From the NCBI GenBank assembly GCA_964023205.1, contig OZ026850.1, forward strand, positions 6,737,270 through 6,801,269: 64,000 nt of DNA, written 5' to 3'. The notes beneath the pieces are model-generated. The model searched no databases and was not told where the DNA came from. It was given only the letters and a program-made list of their open reading frames with translations. The position numbers were made by a program, and so were the translations under genes. Each line of letters opens with the position of its first letter. Position 1 is the stretch's first letter. The stretch is from Lutraria lutraria. Its lineage: Eukaryota; Mollusca; Bivalvia; Venerida; Mactridae. Positions 1-15,200 of this stretch are shown here, piece by piece.

Positions 1-150
1 TGGTTATTTTTCCTATATGAAATATATAGTGCAATTATGTATATTTGAAACTTTGCCTCGACTTTTACACATTGAATTTCTTGTAATAAACATGTCTTTC
101 ATACCTCTGAGGTTTGTCTGCCAAATACTTTCATACTTTTGATCTTGTAG

Positions 151-205
151 TTATAAACTTAAGGATCAGCACAAAGCTATCAGGGTTGTACAAGTTAGCT
201 GAGGT
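151..205 (+). CDS. DENND3: DENND3-like exon (window exon 1)
   Basis: The exon follows a TTGTAG acceptor and ends at a GTGAGT donor. It reads [18 protein letters not shown] after two bases carried over from an upstream exon. It is a helical stretch just after the DENN module. An alternative donor four bases earlier would break phase with the next exon. Confidence 0.6.
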
Positions 206-3200
206 GTGAGTATTTGTTTCTAGTCTTTTAATCTGTCCATTGATTATAAACTGTTGTATTTTAGTGTTCTCTCAGATTTGTATAACAATCAAATGACGGA
301 AGAGGAGAAATTACTTTTCAAGAAAAAACAAGGACATGAGCTGTTACTTGATTTTATTGAGAATGATTTTGAGGGACAAGAAAGGGCCAGGATTAGGATG
401 GACCCTATTGAAATACCTGATTCTGACCTGAGTAAGTAACGCATTTCACTGTACTTGTTTGACCTTTAATGTGGGAACCTAAAATTTAACGATATTGGTA
501 GGTTGGCAGAACTGTTTTGAAGTATATTTGTTTTTAGTTCAGGATAAAATTCAAATGAAGATGAACTATTTTTACACCTTATGACATTTCAGCATGAAAT
601 TGAATCTGATCTCACATATAATTGAAACACCTACAGAGGGCAGGGGGCATCCACAAATTAAAGTTATATATAAAACTTCTGTCTTCACCAAACTTGATCA
701 AAATTATTATGGGCACAATATTTAGGCCAAGTTGGAGAACCAGCATAATTCACTCTTTCTCACTTAAGTGCGACAAATGCTGTCTTCAGTATTTATACGT
801 TTATAACTTCGTATAAACAGTTGTAAGAACACTTTCAAATATGTTTCTGTAAAGAGTGACGATATTTGCAATAGATGAGCACAATATAAAGAGTTCATCT
901 CATCACAAAGTAGCACACAATGAAAGAGATCAAGGGAACCAAAAGCAGTCTGTCTTCACGAAAAATAACATTTTACAACCCAGAATTTTCATACATAAAA
1001 CTGTCTTCAGAAAATGATATAATGGCCGATTTACATCACTAACGGGGCCCCTGTCTATAAATAATGTGATTCTTCCCAAGATCGCAGCTGTTGATTTACT
1101 GCTTCCTTGTTAGTACTTGTCTTCAAAATGTCCACCATGTACGAGTCTAACACTATGATATTATATACATTTAAACCATTAGTCACATTATCATATTGAA
1201 ATCACAGATCAAACGTATGAATGGTAAATATTCACGGAGAAAAGTATTTTACCAAGTCATATTACGTAATAAATGCTGAAATTGACATGCTATCTGAATG
1301 TTATGTGCGTAATTTTTAAGAAAACAGGTACGAGTCAACACTTCAAATGTATATTTCTATTTTGTAGTCCCCATACTATGTTAACTGTCTATTTCTATGT
1401 GTGACACATGTTTCTAAGTATTAAGAATCAAGCAGTATCTAACAATACCCTCTCACAAGGAGCTCACCAATTCTCTATGCACTGAGGAAAACAACATTTT
1501 TGTTAAATTTTCGTAGAAAAATATGACCTGCCACAACCGAAATTCAAACCCAGATTACTAAACCACAGCTGTGGCTTGTCATATTGAAGAATCTGCTTGC
1601 ACTATCATATTACTGTCAAATTGTTGCATTTTATTTTCAGATTTTTTTCAGTTTTACGATTTTGTGTCTCTCAAACAGATGTCAGATGACCACAAAACAA
1701 TTGAATTGTTGTTTGAGGCCCTGACACAGGAGAGCTTCACTAAAACAGCAGGTAGGGCCTCATTCAAATACTTAACATTTCAGGCCTTCATAAGAAATAT
1801 TATTAATTGTTACATAATTTTGTAGAAAGTTTGAAGAGTTTCTAGCAGTCTCATTGCCACTGGTTAATTTGAAGAGTAAGTTCAAAATCATTCAATTAGA
1901 TGTTTGAATTTATTGCATTTATTGAATTTTATTTTACAGAAATCAAACAGATGACCTTTCAGATGTTTGTTTTATGTTGGGAAGAAAATCGACGTGATTG
2001 TCAGCAGCTTTTACCAAAGGCTATAAACCTTCCTGATGAAGAAATCATTCTGAAAATATCTAAATATATTATCAAGACTGACTTTGGTTTAGGAAGGATT
2101 TTCCTCACCAACAAGAGGTATTTATGTATATATAGATACTAGTAAAGAACTACCTGGAGACAACTCTCTTAATACATTACATATCATATCATTACATATC
2201 ATATTGCTATATTTTCATTAAATTAAATAGTGTTAAGTAATCAACATAGAGTTAAGTCCCTTTAAATTGTGACTGATGTCACTTTTCTTGATTTTTCAAT
2301 ATTACAATTTGTTACATCAACCTAAATTAGTACTTCATTAAAGTAACATAATGTTGTCAAACCAGGGTTGTGTCCCTTTAATAAAGTATTCTGATTTTAT
2401 TGACTTTGCATGTAAACTTAATTTTTCATATTTTTTTCAGACTGTTCTTCATGAGTGATGTGTCAAATAAATTCAAAGAAATAACTTTGATAAGAGATAT
2501 AAAAGCTTTAGAGAAATCAGAATGCTCAAGTTTGTTTAGTAAAGTCCCTACTCTGAAGATACTCAGAAGAAATGGTAAATTAGTCTATTTTCATGTCTTG
2601 GAAGTATTGAACTTTTATCATATCATTTTATGATATTTATCATGATGGAATTATGAATTATATCAGTACATTAAATGATGATTGCTACATTTTTCACATA
2701 GAATTTTTTTACACTTATATTTTAAGCGAAAAAAATTGGGGGTCACTGATCTCGTTTTTAGCTCACCAGAGCACAAATGTGCTCAAGGTGAGCTTTTGTG
2801 ATCACTCAGCATCCATTGTGCGTAGTTCATCGTGAAGTGACTTCCATATTTACTTAAAATAACATCTCCTCCTACACTGCGATGCCGATTGCAACAAATG
2901 ATCCTTGGGTGGTCCCCTTTCAAAGTTGTTCAAAAAATTCAAGTTCATTAAAAACTCTGGTTGCTATGGCAACAAATAGAAAAAACTTAAAAAATATTCT
3001 TGTCCAAAACCACAGGGCCTTGAGCTGAGATATTTGATATGTAGCATTGTCCAATGGAACTCTACAAAATTTGTTTTAATTATTCCCCTGGGGTCAAAAT
3101 TGGCTCCGCCACAGGGGTAACTTGATTATACCCCCAGATATGAAATATATGGGGGCTATATTGGATTCACGCTTGTCTGTCGGTCAGTCGGTCTGAAGTA

Positions 3201-6200
3201 ATAAGTAGTTAGCCTAGTTGCGCATGCATTAAGCTTGTCTTGGTTAAATTTTCTCTGAGTTATGTCCCTTTGTTGTTTTTTATACAGTGTATATACAATA
3301 CTCATAGGAATTCAATGAAACTTTACAGAAGTTATAAAAAGTAAGTCAAGTTGTGCATGCAATGAAGAGGTTTTGTTTGGATTAATTTTCACTGAGTTAT
3401 GGCCCTTTGTTTTACACTATAGGTAAATTTTGTCGAAACCATTTCTTAGCAACTACATGCAGGAATTTAGTGAAACTTCTTAGAAGTGATAAGTAGTTTA
3501 CCAAGTTGTCCATGTCTACAATAGGTTTTGTCCAAGTAAATTTTAATGAGTTATGGCCCTTTGTTATTTTTAGCTCACATGTCACAAAGTGACAAAGTGA
3601 GCTATTAGGATCACTCTACGTCCGGCGTCCGGCATCATGCGTCGTCAAACTTTTTGTTGTGACCACACTAGGGGCCACATTTTTGGCTCAATTTTAGCAA
3701 AACTGGGTCAGAACGTTAATATCAACAAAATCTCGAACGAGTTCGATATTGGGCCATTTGGGGTCAAAAACTAGGTCACCAGGGCCAAATAAGGGAAAAC
3801 CTTGTGAACACTTCAATTAATCACTGTTTTGACTTTATCTTCATGAAACTTTGTCAGAATGTTTATTTTAATAATATGTAGGTCAAGTTTGATAATGGGT
3901 CATTTCTGTAGTAAAATTAGGTCACTAGGGCAAATTGCTGGAAAACCTTGTGAACACTCTAGAAGTCACTGTTTTGATTGGATGATCATGAAACCTTGTC
4001 AGAATGTTTGTCTTTATAATATCATGGACGAGTTTGAACATGGTCGCTAGGTCAAATCTTATGAAAAACCATGTAAACACTGTAGATATCAGTTATAATT
4101 GGATCTTCACCAAACTTTGTCAAATTGTTTGTTTTAATGATATAACAGTCAAGTACAAATATGGGTCATCTGGGGTCTATAACTAGGTCACCAGTTCAAA
4201 TCTTAGTCTTAATGATATGTAAGACAAATTCGAACATAGGTCGTCTGGGGTCAAAAACTAGGTCACCGGTTCAAAACAATGTTTTAATGAGTGAACAGTG
4301 ATTGTCATGTGACGGATATAGGGCCATCTTTGCCTATAATGCATATTTAGAAACTGGTCAGGATATTTCTAAGCAACAGTTTGCAGGTATTAAAATCAAA
4401 GCGCTGATAGCGCTGGAAAAACAAGGTTTGATCCTGAGGTTAGACAGTTGTATTATCAGCAACAGAGTGCCACACATACAGCCACGACCGTGGTCCATTG
4501 GTTTATTGTTTATCACTAAAAATAAAATTTAATTGCATGTTTTAGGCAGTTTGTTGATTATTGATATAGTTTTTATCAATTTTCATGAAAACTGCATATA
4601 ATTATGATTTGGACTTTTTATGTAGATTTGTTTTTTATTTCATTGAAATACATTTTTTAACACAACTATACTTTCTCTTTGATATCTTAGCTAATTATTT
4701 GAAAAAAACAAACTGTTCATATAAATAAAAAAAATTATGCTACTTCCGAGTATCGAACTTAGGTCCTCTCACTCCTTAAGTGAGCATCCTTACCGCTGGA
4801 CCACCAATCTCCATGCTATGTAGAAGTTCGATTTTAGCTCACCTGATTCATCAGGTGAGCTTTTAGGATCGTTGAATGTCCGGCGTTTATGGTCCGTCGT
4901 ACGTTGTACGTCCACAATTAGTTTGTTTACACTCTAGCATCTGCAGCTCTTAACGAATCGTGATTAAACTTGCTCACAATGTATATGGCCTCAATGTCTC
5001 GGCTAAGTTCGATTAAGGGCAAAATCGGACCAAAACTTTAAGAGTTATGGGCCCTTGACTTAGAAAATTTGCTACATTTGAGTTTGTAGCACTCTAGCGC
5101 ATTCATTTATTCATCAATCCTAATCATATTTTCAGTAAATGTGTATAACCATAAGATCTTGGACAAGTTCGATTATGGGCGGCATCGGACCAGAACTTCA
5201 AGAGTTATGGGCCCTTGACTTTGAAAATTTGCTATACATTTGCTATACATTGTATTTTAGCTTGTTTACACTCTAGCGCCTTTATTTATTCACCGATCCT
5301 AATAATAGTAAATGAGTATTATTATAAGATCTTTGACAAGTTTGATTATGGGCAATATCGGACCAGAACTTCAAGAGTTTAGGGCCCTTGACTTTGAAAA
5401 TTTGCTATATTTTAGCTTGTTTACACTCTAGCGCCTTCATTTATTCACCGATCCTAATCATATTTACAATGAATGTGTATGACCTTATGATTTTGGACAA
5501 GTTTAGTTATGGGTGGAATCGGACCACAACTTCAAGAGTTATGGGCCCATGGATTAGAAAATTTGCTACGTTTTAGCTTGTTTAACAGTATTATACCTTC
5601 ATTGTTGGTTTTGATCTCAAAATCTTCGTAAAAATGAGTTTTACGAGATGGAAACTATATTACCTGGTCATTAATTATTGGCCTTTGTTCTCAGGTGAGC
5701 GATAAAGGGCCAATGTTCGACTTTTGTTTTCACGTATTTCATTTGATTCCACTCATTAAGCAACATATATTACATTATAATCTTTACACCAAAGTCGTTT
5801 TATATGAATAGTGTGAACCAGGTATGACCGATTACCGTCATCTCCTTGGAACTATTTTTTTGGCATTTGGTGAAGAACTTCTTTAGTTGTGATAGGGGAA
5901 ACCATGAAATCTATTTTTAGATTCTGCTACAGATTTTGATTCAGTCTGTGAGCGTCGAAAACTGGTAGTAACCAAGAACAAGGTTGCAAGCAACCCTGTT
6001 CAAAAAATGAAAATGCATTATATTTCCCTCTGGCTGCATCTGGGGATATTCATCACCTTTAGTGATAGTTCTAGTTTTACATAGACTTATATAGGAAATT
6101 TAAAAAGTATTTTCGTCAAAAACTCCAATGCCTAGAGCTTTGATAATTGGTGTGTAGCATAGTCTAGTGGACCTCTACCAAGTTTGTTAAAATTATTGCC

Positions 6201-9200
6201 CTAGGGTCAAAATTGGCCCTGCCCTAGGGGTCACTTGATTTATAAAGGCTTATATAGAAAAATTAAAAAATCTTCTCTGAAACCACAAGGCCTAGAGCTA
6301 AGATATTTTGTATGTAGTATTGTCTAGCAGACATCTACCAAGTTTGTTCAAATTATGGCCCCAGGGTCAAAATTGGCCCCGCCCCGGAGGTCACTTGATT
6401 TTATTTGGACTCATGTAGAAAAATATGAACAATATTAGTCTCCAAATGACTTTATACCTGGTGAGCATTTACAGGGCCTACATATTTTAATGTAAATAAA
6501 CCTTGATTATCTGAATCATCTAATCTGAATACCATGGCTTATCCAAAGTGATAAACAGGTCCCACCTGTTATCAACAATTGACTCTAATCGATCAGACAA
6601 GTTCATTGTAGAATTTCTTTAACATGTCAAAATGTGTGAACAACAAATTATCAAACCACTGTGAACAAAGGATTGTTCGTTTGGATCATTGTTTACAGTA
6701 ATGGGAACAAAATTAGCCTTTAACAATATGGACTCGGTTAGATCATTGACATTTTATTTTTAGCTTAATTTAAAATTGCATCATAATTTCACTTTAATAC
6801 GCAACTAACATTAAAAATGTTCTTTTTATTTTTTGAAGTTTGTTAGATTGACAAACAGTACACATGACCAATATAGATTACCGGCACTTGATTTCAAAAT
6901 CATTCCATTTTCGGAAAATGAATACAAACATTATAAGCTAAGATATCTTAGGACGACAACATATTGTGTGATGCTCATGTTTGTGATTGTGGCAATAAAA
7001 TTAAACTTTGCGTTAGATTTTTATTTCATTTCTGTTTGTAATTTATTTAAACAGTGTGCTTATTACCATATAATATATTATTCTATATCCCATGCATATT
7101 TCATTTCACGATTTCATTTTATTGATGAATTTATGTGCTTTGTAACATGACATGTGCTACCGTTTGAGTATTCATAACACATTAATTTTGATGTTATTAT
7201 ATCTGTATGTGTATGTCATATATATGGGAGTGATTTCCCTTTATTTTCATACAATCATCTGAATTTCCCTTACCCTGGATTATCTGAAACCCTGGATTAT
7301 CCGAAGTAATCTTTCGATTCCGATGACTTCAGATAATCAAGGTTTTACTGTATGTCTATGTGAAAAATGTAGTGAACTGTAGCAAATGTCTTTAAGTCAA
7401 ACCAGTTAGAAGAAGGCATCAGTAAGTATATGCTGAACAATTGCTTTTCCCCCAAAGGGTGGCCTTTATATAATAATGACGATGAATTCTATCTTATACA
7501 TTACATTTTTTATTCCTGGTTTCAGCCAATCCATTTACAGTTCATTTGAAGGATGAACGTAATTGGTGGTATATGGTTATATATGAGATGTGGGCGGGGA
7601 AAGTAATGGCAGAAGCTATGAAAGATGTGATGATGATACACTATGCTGTACAAACAACACTGCTCGTTGATGCCATCATTGCTAGGTAAGACTGGGATCA
7701 TAAATGTGCAAGCATAGAAAGAGATGATACTGGAACATAGTGTGAATGAGGGGCTATGTAGGGGAAGTTTATTCAGAATAGAGTATGTACCAGGGGCTAT
7801 GAAGGGGAAGTATATTCAGAATAGAGTATGTACCTGGGGCTGTGTAGGGGAAGTTTATTCAGAATAGAGTATGTACCAGGGGCTATGAAGGGGAAGTATA
7901 TTCAGAATAGAGTATGTACCTGGGGCTGTGTAGGGGAAGTTTATTCAGAATAGAGTATGTACCTGGGGCTATGTAAGGGAAGTTTATTCAGAATAGAGTA
8001 TGTACCTGGGGCTGTGTAGGGGAAGTTTATTCAGAATAGAGTATGTACCAGGGGCTATGAAGGGGAAGTATATTCAGAATAGAGTATGTACCTGGGGCTG
8101 TGTAGGGGAAGTTTATTCAGAATAGAGTATGTACCTGGGGCTATGTAAGGGAAGTTTATTCAGAATAGAGTATGTACCTGGGGCTGTATAGGGGAAGTTT
8201 ATTCAGAATAGAGTATGTACCAGGGGCTATGAAGGGGAAGTATATTCAGAATAGAGTATGTACCTGGGGCTGTGTAGGGGAAGTTTATTCAGAATAGAGT
8301 ATGTACCTGGGGCTATGTAAGGGAAGTTTATTCAGAATAGAGTATGTACCTGGGGCTGTGTAGGGGAAGTTTATTCAGAATAGAGTATGTACCTGGGGCT
8401 ATGTAAGGGAAGTTTATTCAGAATAGAGTATGTACCTGGGGCTGTATAGGGGAAGTTTATTCAGAATAGAGTATGTACCAGGGGCTATGAAGGGGAAGTA
8501 TATTCAGAATAGAGTATGTACCTGGGGCTGTGTAGGGGAAGTTTATTCAGAATAGAGTATGTACCTGGGGCTATGTAAGGGAAGTTTATTCAGAATAGAG
8601 TATGTACCTGGGGCTGTGTAGGGGAAGTTTATTCAGAATAGAGTATGTACCAGGGGCTATGAAGGGGAAGTATATTCAGAATAGAGTATGTACCTGGGGC
8701 TGTGTAGGGGAAGTTTATTCAGAATAGAGTATGTACCAGGGGCTATGAAGGGGAAGTATATTCAGAATAGAGTATGTACCTGGGGCTGTGTAGGGGAAGT
8801 ATATTCAGAATAGAGTATGTACCTGGGGCTATGTAAGGGAAGTTTATTCAGAATAGAGTATGTACTAGGGGCTCTTAAGGGGAAGTTTATTCAGAATAGA
8901 GTATGTACCAGGGGCTATGTAAGGGAAGTTTAATATACCCCCAGATATGAAATATATGGAGGCTATATTGGATTCACGCTTGTCTAGCTGTGCATACTTA
9001 AAGTATTGTTGTTTAGATTAATTTTAAATGAGTTATAACCCTTTGTTTTTTATACAGTATATACAATAGGCAAATTTTGTCCGGATCATTTCTCATTAAC
9101 TACTGACAGGAATTCAGTGAAACTTCACAGAAGTGATCAGTAGTAAGCCTAGTTCTGCATGCTGAAACCATTTTTCGTTTGGATTAATTTTAAATGAGTT

Positions 9201-12200
9201 ATAGCCCTTTGTTTTTTTATACAGTATATACAATAGGCAAATCTTTCTGGACTATTTCTTAATTACATTCTTATGCATGTAGTTGTGCATGCTGTAACCA
9301 TTTGTTGTTTAGATTAATTTTCACTGAGTTTTTTAAAAAAGTATGTACAGTAGGCAAATTTGTCCAGACTATTTCTCATAAGCTACATGTACCTACAGGA
9401 ATTCAATGACACTTCACAGAAGTGATCAGTAGTTAGCCTAGTTGTGCATGCATTAAGCTTGTCTTATTTGGTTAAATTGTCACCGAGTTATGGCCCTTTG
9501 TTGTTTTTCATACAGTGTATGATTATACAATATCTCAGCAACTACTCATAGGAATTCAATAAAACTTCACAGAAGTTATAAAATGTAAGCAACATTGTGC
9601 ATGCATTAACCAGATTTTGTTTGGATTAATTTTCACTGAGTTATGGCCCTTTGTTTTATACAATACCAATAGGTAACTATTTCTCAGCAACTACATGCAG
9701 GAATTCAGTGAATTTTTTAGAAGTGATAAGTAGCTTGCCAAGTTGTGCATGTCCTCAATAGGTTTAGTCCAAGTCAATTTTAATGAGTTATGGCTCTTTG
9801 TTATTTTTAGCTCATCTAATTCATCAGGTGAGCTTTTAGGATCATTGAATGTCTGGCGTCCGGCCACAATTAGTTTGTTTACACTCTAGCATCCGCAGCT
9901 CTTAATGAATCGTGATCAAACTTGCTCACAATGTATATGGCCACAATGTCTCGGCTATATTCGTTTATGGGCAAAATGGGACAAAAACTTCTAGAGTTAT
10001 GGGCCCTTGAATTACAAAATTTGCTATATTTAGCTTGTTTACCTGGTCATTAACTATTGTGCCTTTGTTCTCAGGTGAGCGATAATGGGCCATCTTGGCC
10101 CTCTTGTTTATTTTTATCTTGGAGAAGATCTAACTTGAGTCATCTTGGTAAAAAAATAAGTCACTGGATTAAATCACCAGAAAACCTTGATAACAACAGA
10201 CCTCCTGACACAAGCGCAGAACAATATTTTTTGTCAGTAAGCAAAGATGCTCATGTGAGCGATTTAGAGCAATCTAAAATGGTTACTAAGAAAAAATTCT
10301 TTTTAAATTTAACTGTACTTAATAAACAAGATCTCCCAAATTGAAGTCAAGTTTGATTGTATTCATTTATGGAAGTCTTCTGTAATGTTTCAGTGGACAG
10401 GAAGACTGTACAACACATAGTGAGAAGGTTGACTCAGCAGCTGAGATGTTGTGTCTATACAGTGGTATGTTAAAAAAGGAGAAACATATACTACCACAGG
10501 AAACGAGAGAAGCTCTCCAGAGAAAAATTGATGTCAACATGGGAGAAAAGGACAGCAAGACAGTACAATCATTGCTGTACACTGGGGGTGGTTAGTTTAA
10601 TCTCTACTGTATCTCTAGAAAAAAAATAGGTTTTTATCCATATTATTATATATATACAAATGTATATATAAAATGTATATATAAAATGTTAAAACTATCC
10701 GAGTCAAATAAATTGATAATGAAAATTTATATATATAGTCGAAAAATGGTGATGACAATTAAATGTCATCCCGGTTCAAGAAGACGTATATGTAAAAATG
10801 AAATAAAGCCGGAATGCCTCTGATTGATCCTTTAATTAATGCAAACATGTTTCACCTTGTGGCTCTTCAGTGCATTTAAAATAACAATAGCGTTGTTATT
10901 AGTTACGACGTCATAATATCTTTTAGACTTCACTTGAAGAGTTCTTGACTGTTATGATTGGATCGTCATGAAACTTTGTCAGAATGTTTATTTCAATGAT
11001 ATGTAGGTCAAGTGTGATAGAAGGTCATTTCTGTTAAAAAAGAAGGTCACTTTGGCAAATTGCTGGAAAACCTTGTGAACACTCTTGACTAGAAGTCACT
11101 GTTTTGATTGAATCATCATGAAACCTTGTCAGAATGTTTGTCTTTATAATATCATGGACGAGTTCGAACATGGTCGCTAGGTCAAATCTTATGAAAAACC
11201 ATGTAAACACTGTAGATATCAGTTATAATTGGATCTTCACCAAACTTTGTCAAATTGTTTGTTTTAATGATATAACAGTCAAGTACAAATATGGGTCATC
11301 TGGGGTCAATAACTAGGTCACCAGGTCAAATCTTAAGGAAAACTTTGTTAACACTGTAGATGTCACAATTTTGATTCAATCTTCATCAAACCTTGTCAAA
11401 ATGTTTGCCTCAATGATATGTGGGTCAAGGTAGAACATGGGTCAGCCAGGGTCAAAATCTTAGGTATAAACCTTGTAAAAGCTCTAAATGTCATGGTTTT
11501 AATTGGATCTTGGCAAAACCTTGTCAGATTGTTTATCTTACTGATAATAATGACAAGTACAAAAATGGGTCATCTAGGGTCAAAAATTAGGTCACAAATC
11601 TTAGGAAAACCTTGTTAACACTGTAGATGTCAAATTTTGATTGTATCTTCACCAAACCTTGTCAGTATGTTTGTCTTAATGATATGTAAGACAAATTGGA
11701 ACATGGGTCCTTTTCAGTCAAAAACTAGGTCATGAGGTCAAATCTTAGGAAAACCTTGTCTATGCTGTAGTTTTCATTGTTTTGATGTGATCTTCACCAA
11801 ACCTTGTCAGAATGTTTGTCTTATTTTTATGTAGGACAAGTTCTAACATGGTCATCTGGGGTCAAAAACTAGGTCACTGGTTCAAAACAATGTTTTAATG
11901 AGTGAACAGTGATTGTCATGTGAGCAATATAGGGCCATCTTGGCCCTCTTGTTTCCTAAACTGTTGAATACGTATATCAGTTTTGTGACAATTGGACCTG
12001 AAATTATAATCTTTATTTATTCATTTTATTTTGATTGAGTTTGATAATTTAGGTGAAACTACATCGCCACGTTTATGGTGCGGACTTACTGACGGGAGAA
12101 TTAAGATATTTAATGCAATATCCTGGCTGGCTGAGAGTGAGATTTCCCTCAATTATAACCAAGTTGTGGTAGGTACCTTCATGCTACTAGTAGTGTATAC

Positions 12201-15200
12201 ATTTGCATGATTTAAGATATTTAAATGTCATTCTTCCTAAATTTGCCTTGAAATAATTCTTTATTCAAAGGCTGGTGTCTAAACATAGGTCAGATATCTA
12301 TTCTGTCAATCTAGTTTTCAGGATTTAATACTGTATGAATTCACACTTCAATGTAATGGTCATTGTGAATGTGTGCTAAAACTGAGATAAATAAGTTACT
12401 GATGATTTCAGGCCTGTCTGACAGATGTTGGTGGTAATCAAGTATGGGCAGGAGCTTATGGCATTTATATAATAGACTCACTAACCCTTACATCAACTAA
12501 AACATTACTGGATCATGCTGACCTTGTAGTTAGCATTGTTGTGTACAATGAAAGGTAAGATACATCTAATAGAGTTAAAACTTACAATCCCTTTAATGGT
12601 AATGACAGGGTTGTCTCAGTCCATCCATTATCCATCCATCCATCCATCCATTATCCATTAATCCGCCCATTATCATTCATCCATCCATCCATTATCCATT
12701 CATCCGTCCATTATCATTCATCCATCCATCCATTATCCATTCATCCATCCATCCATCCATCCATTCAGTAATCATCCATCCTATCCATATCTCTGCTATC
12801 CATAAAGGGATTTCAGTTTAAATGGTACAAATGTTCCAACAATGATAAGTCACATCACATAAAATACCAAGATCCCTAGCTAAGAAGTTAATGTCACAAT
12901 GGTAGCTTGTGGGTCAAGCAGTATTTTTCCTGTACAGGTCATATCTGTGCTCACTGGTTCCCGCTAGATGTGTGATGACATATAACATAAGGTGTACGTT
13001 GTCAGAATTAATTTGTGTATCATTAACTTTCTATTGTAGAAATTGTAAATAAAAAAGTATTTTATAAGAGAGGTGGTCTATGTACCCTGTTCACACTGTT
13101 TCACTGTTATTCTTTCAGATCTGTATATACAGCAAGTCTTGATGGTACAATCATCAAATGGAACATACAGAGGCTTACACATACCAATAAAATCAAACTG
13201 ACTAATATCAAGTCACTTAGAGTATTGAAAATATTTAATGATAGATTAATCTGTGGTGAGTGTACATAATTATGTACATGTACATTCAATATACATATGT
13301 ACATTCAATATACATCAATACACATAAGTACATTCAATATACATAAGTACATTCAGTATACATAAGTACATTCAATATTGGAGTTTGTTAACTATAGCCT
13401 ACTAATGTATGGAAATTTTAGGGAGTTGGTCAAATATAATAATGTATGGAAATTTCAGGGAGTTGGTCAAATATAATAATGTGTGTAAATTTCAGGGAGT
13501 TGGTCAAATATAATAATGTATGGAAATTTCAGGGAGTTGGTCAAATATAATAATGTGTGTAAATTTCAGGGAGTTGGTCAAATATAATAAAGTGTGTAAA
13601 TTTCAGGGAGTTGGTCAAATATAATAATGTGTGTAAATTTTAGGGAGTTGGTCGAATATAATAATGTGTGTAAATTTCAGGGAGTTGGTCAAATATAATA
13701 ATGTGTGTAAATTTCAGGGAGTTGGTCAAATATAATAATGTGTGTAAATTTTAGGGAGTTGGTCAAATATAATAATGTGTGTAAATTTCAGGGAGTTGGT
13801 CAAATATAATAATGTGTGTAAATTTTAGGGAGTTGGTCAAATATAATAATGTGTGTAAATTTCAGGGAGTTTGGTCAAATATAATAATGTGTGTAAATTT
13901 TAGGGAGTTGGTCAAATATAATAATGTGTGTAAATTTTAGGGAGTTCAAATATAATAATGTGTGCAAATTTAGGGAGTTAGTCAAATATAATAATGTGTG
14001 TAAATTTCAGGGAGTTGGTCAAATATAATGATGTGTGTAAATTTCAGGGAGTTGGTCAAATATTATAATGTGTGTAAATTTCAGGGAGTTGGTCAAATAT
14101 AATAATGTGTGTAAATTTCAGGGAGTTGGTCAAATATACAAATATGTGATCTAGAAGGTTCAGTTCTCTCTGTACTTGAAGCAAGAGAAAACAATCAAGT
14201 GATTGAAATAGATAGTTATACTGTTACACTACATGGTCAGGTATGTATATTTATGTTGTAAACTAGACATCGGGTTGTAATATATTTATGATTCTTGGAA
14301 AATGTTTATGACTTAGGATATTTACATCATATCTACTTTAAAGAGTAAATTAGCTCCAGTTGCCTCCCTTTTAAGTGGAGGAATACTAGCTGCCATGGTC
14401 TCCTGTTTGCTAAGTTAGAATGAAATAGCTTTGTCTTACGTAAGAATTATAGAAGTAGAATTTATCTCCCATTTGTCCAGTGACCATTGATTATTACAAT
14501 TGTCTCCCTTGCATGGATTGAGATAAAATTAGCTTGAATAGTCTCCCTTATATTTCACCATATAAATACATTGAGTTGTCTCCCTTATTATTAGGTATGG
14601 GCAGGTGGAAGAAGACTAGGAAAAGTGTACATGTGGGATTTGAGTACAGGAGAGTATAAACAATGTATTACTATTGATAATTGTCGGGGTATCAGCAGCA
14701 TGGAGGATGTAGATGGCAGGGTATGTCAGACATTACATTTAGCATTGTAATATATTCTAATGAAAGTAGCTTTGTACATCAGCGATTCTTGCACTGTGAT
14801 TTTTAAACTGGTTCCCATTCCATATTGCTCACATGGGTATTAAAGGTAATGATAGAGCGAATGGAAAAGCAAATGTGAGCGTTTTATCTTTATAATACAA
14901 ATTTAGTGTTCTATCTATATCTTTTTAGTCTCCTACCAGTGTCTACACTGGAGGGGACTATAGGTTTTACCTCAGTCTGTCCGCCTGTCTGTCTGTCTTT
15001 AACTGGATCCTATGATAACTGAGGAAACAACATTTAAGCAAGCTTAATGAAACTTGGTATGTGAATTGGCTGCAGTGTTTTTCCGTCAGGTCAAAATATG
15101 GTCACAAAATTTTGATCCTTTGATAACTTTGATGTGTTGCTAGCAACTTCAATGACTTTTTAGAGTGTTGTATCTATATATAACTAATAAATTAAACATT

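Noticed and set aside
1826..1875. AG/GT-bounded stretch reading [16 protein letters not shown], exon-like
   Set aside because: It is out of phase with exon 1641-1751, whereas skipping it joins 1751 to 1940 in phase. The 50-bp open stretch can arise by chance, though an alternative exon cannot be excluded.
6833..7150. 105-codon open frame in intron 5
   Set aside because: It lies inside the pogo-like MITE. Exons at 2574 and 7526 join in phase without it, and the protein resembles no transposase.
10057..10344. 95-codon open frame
   Set aside because: It spans the end of a family A element and a decayed family B element; no splice context.
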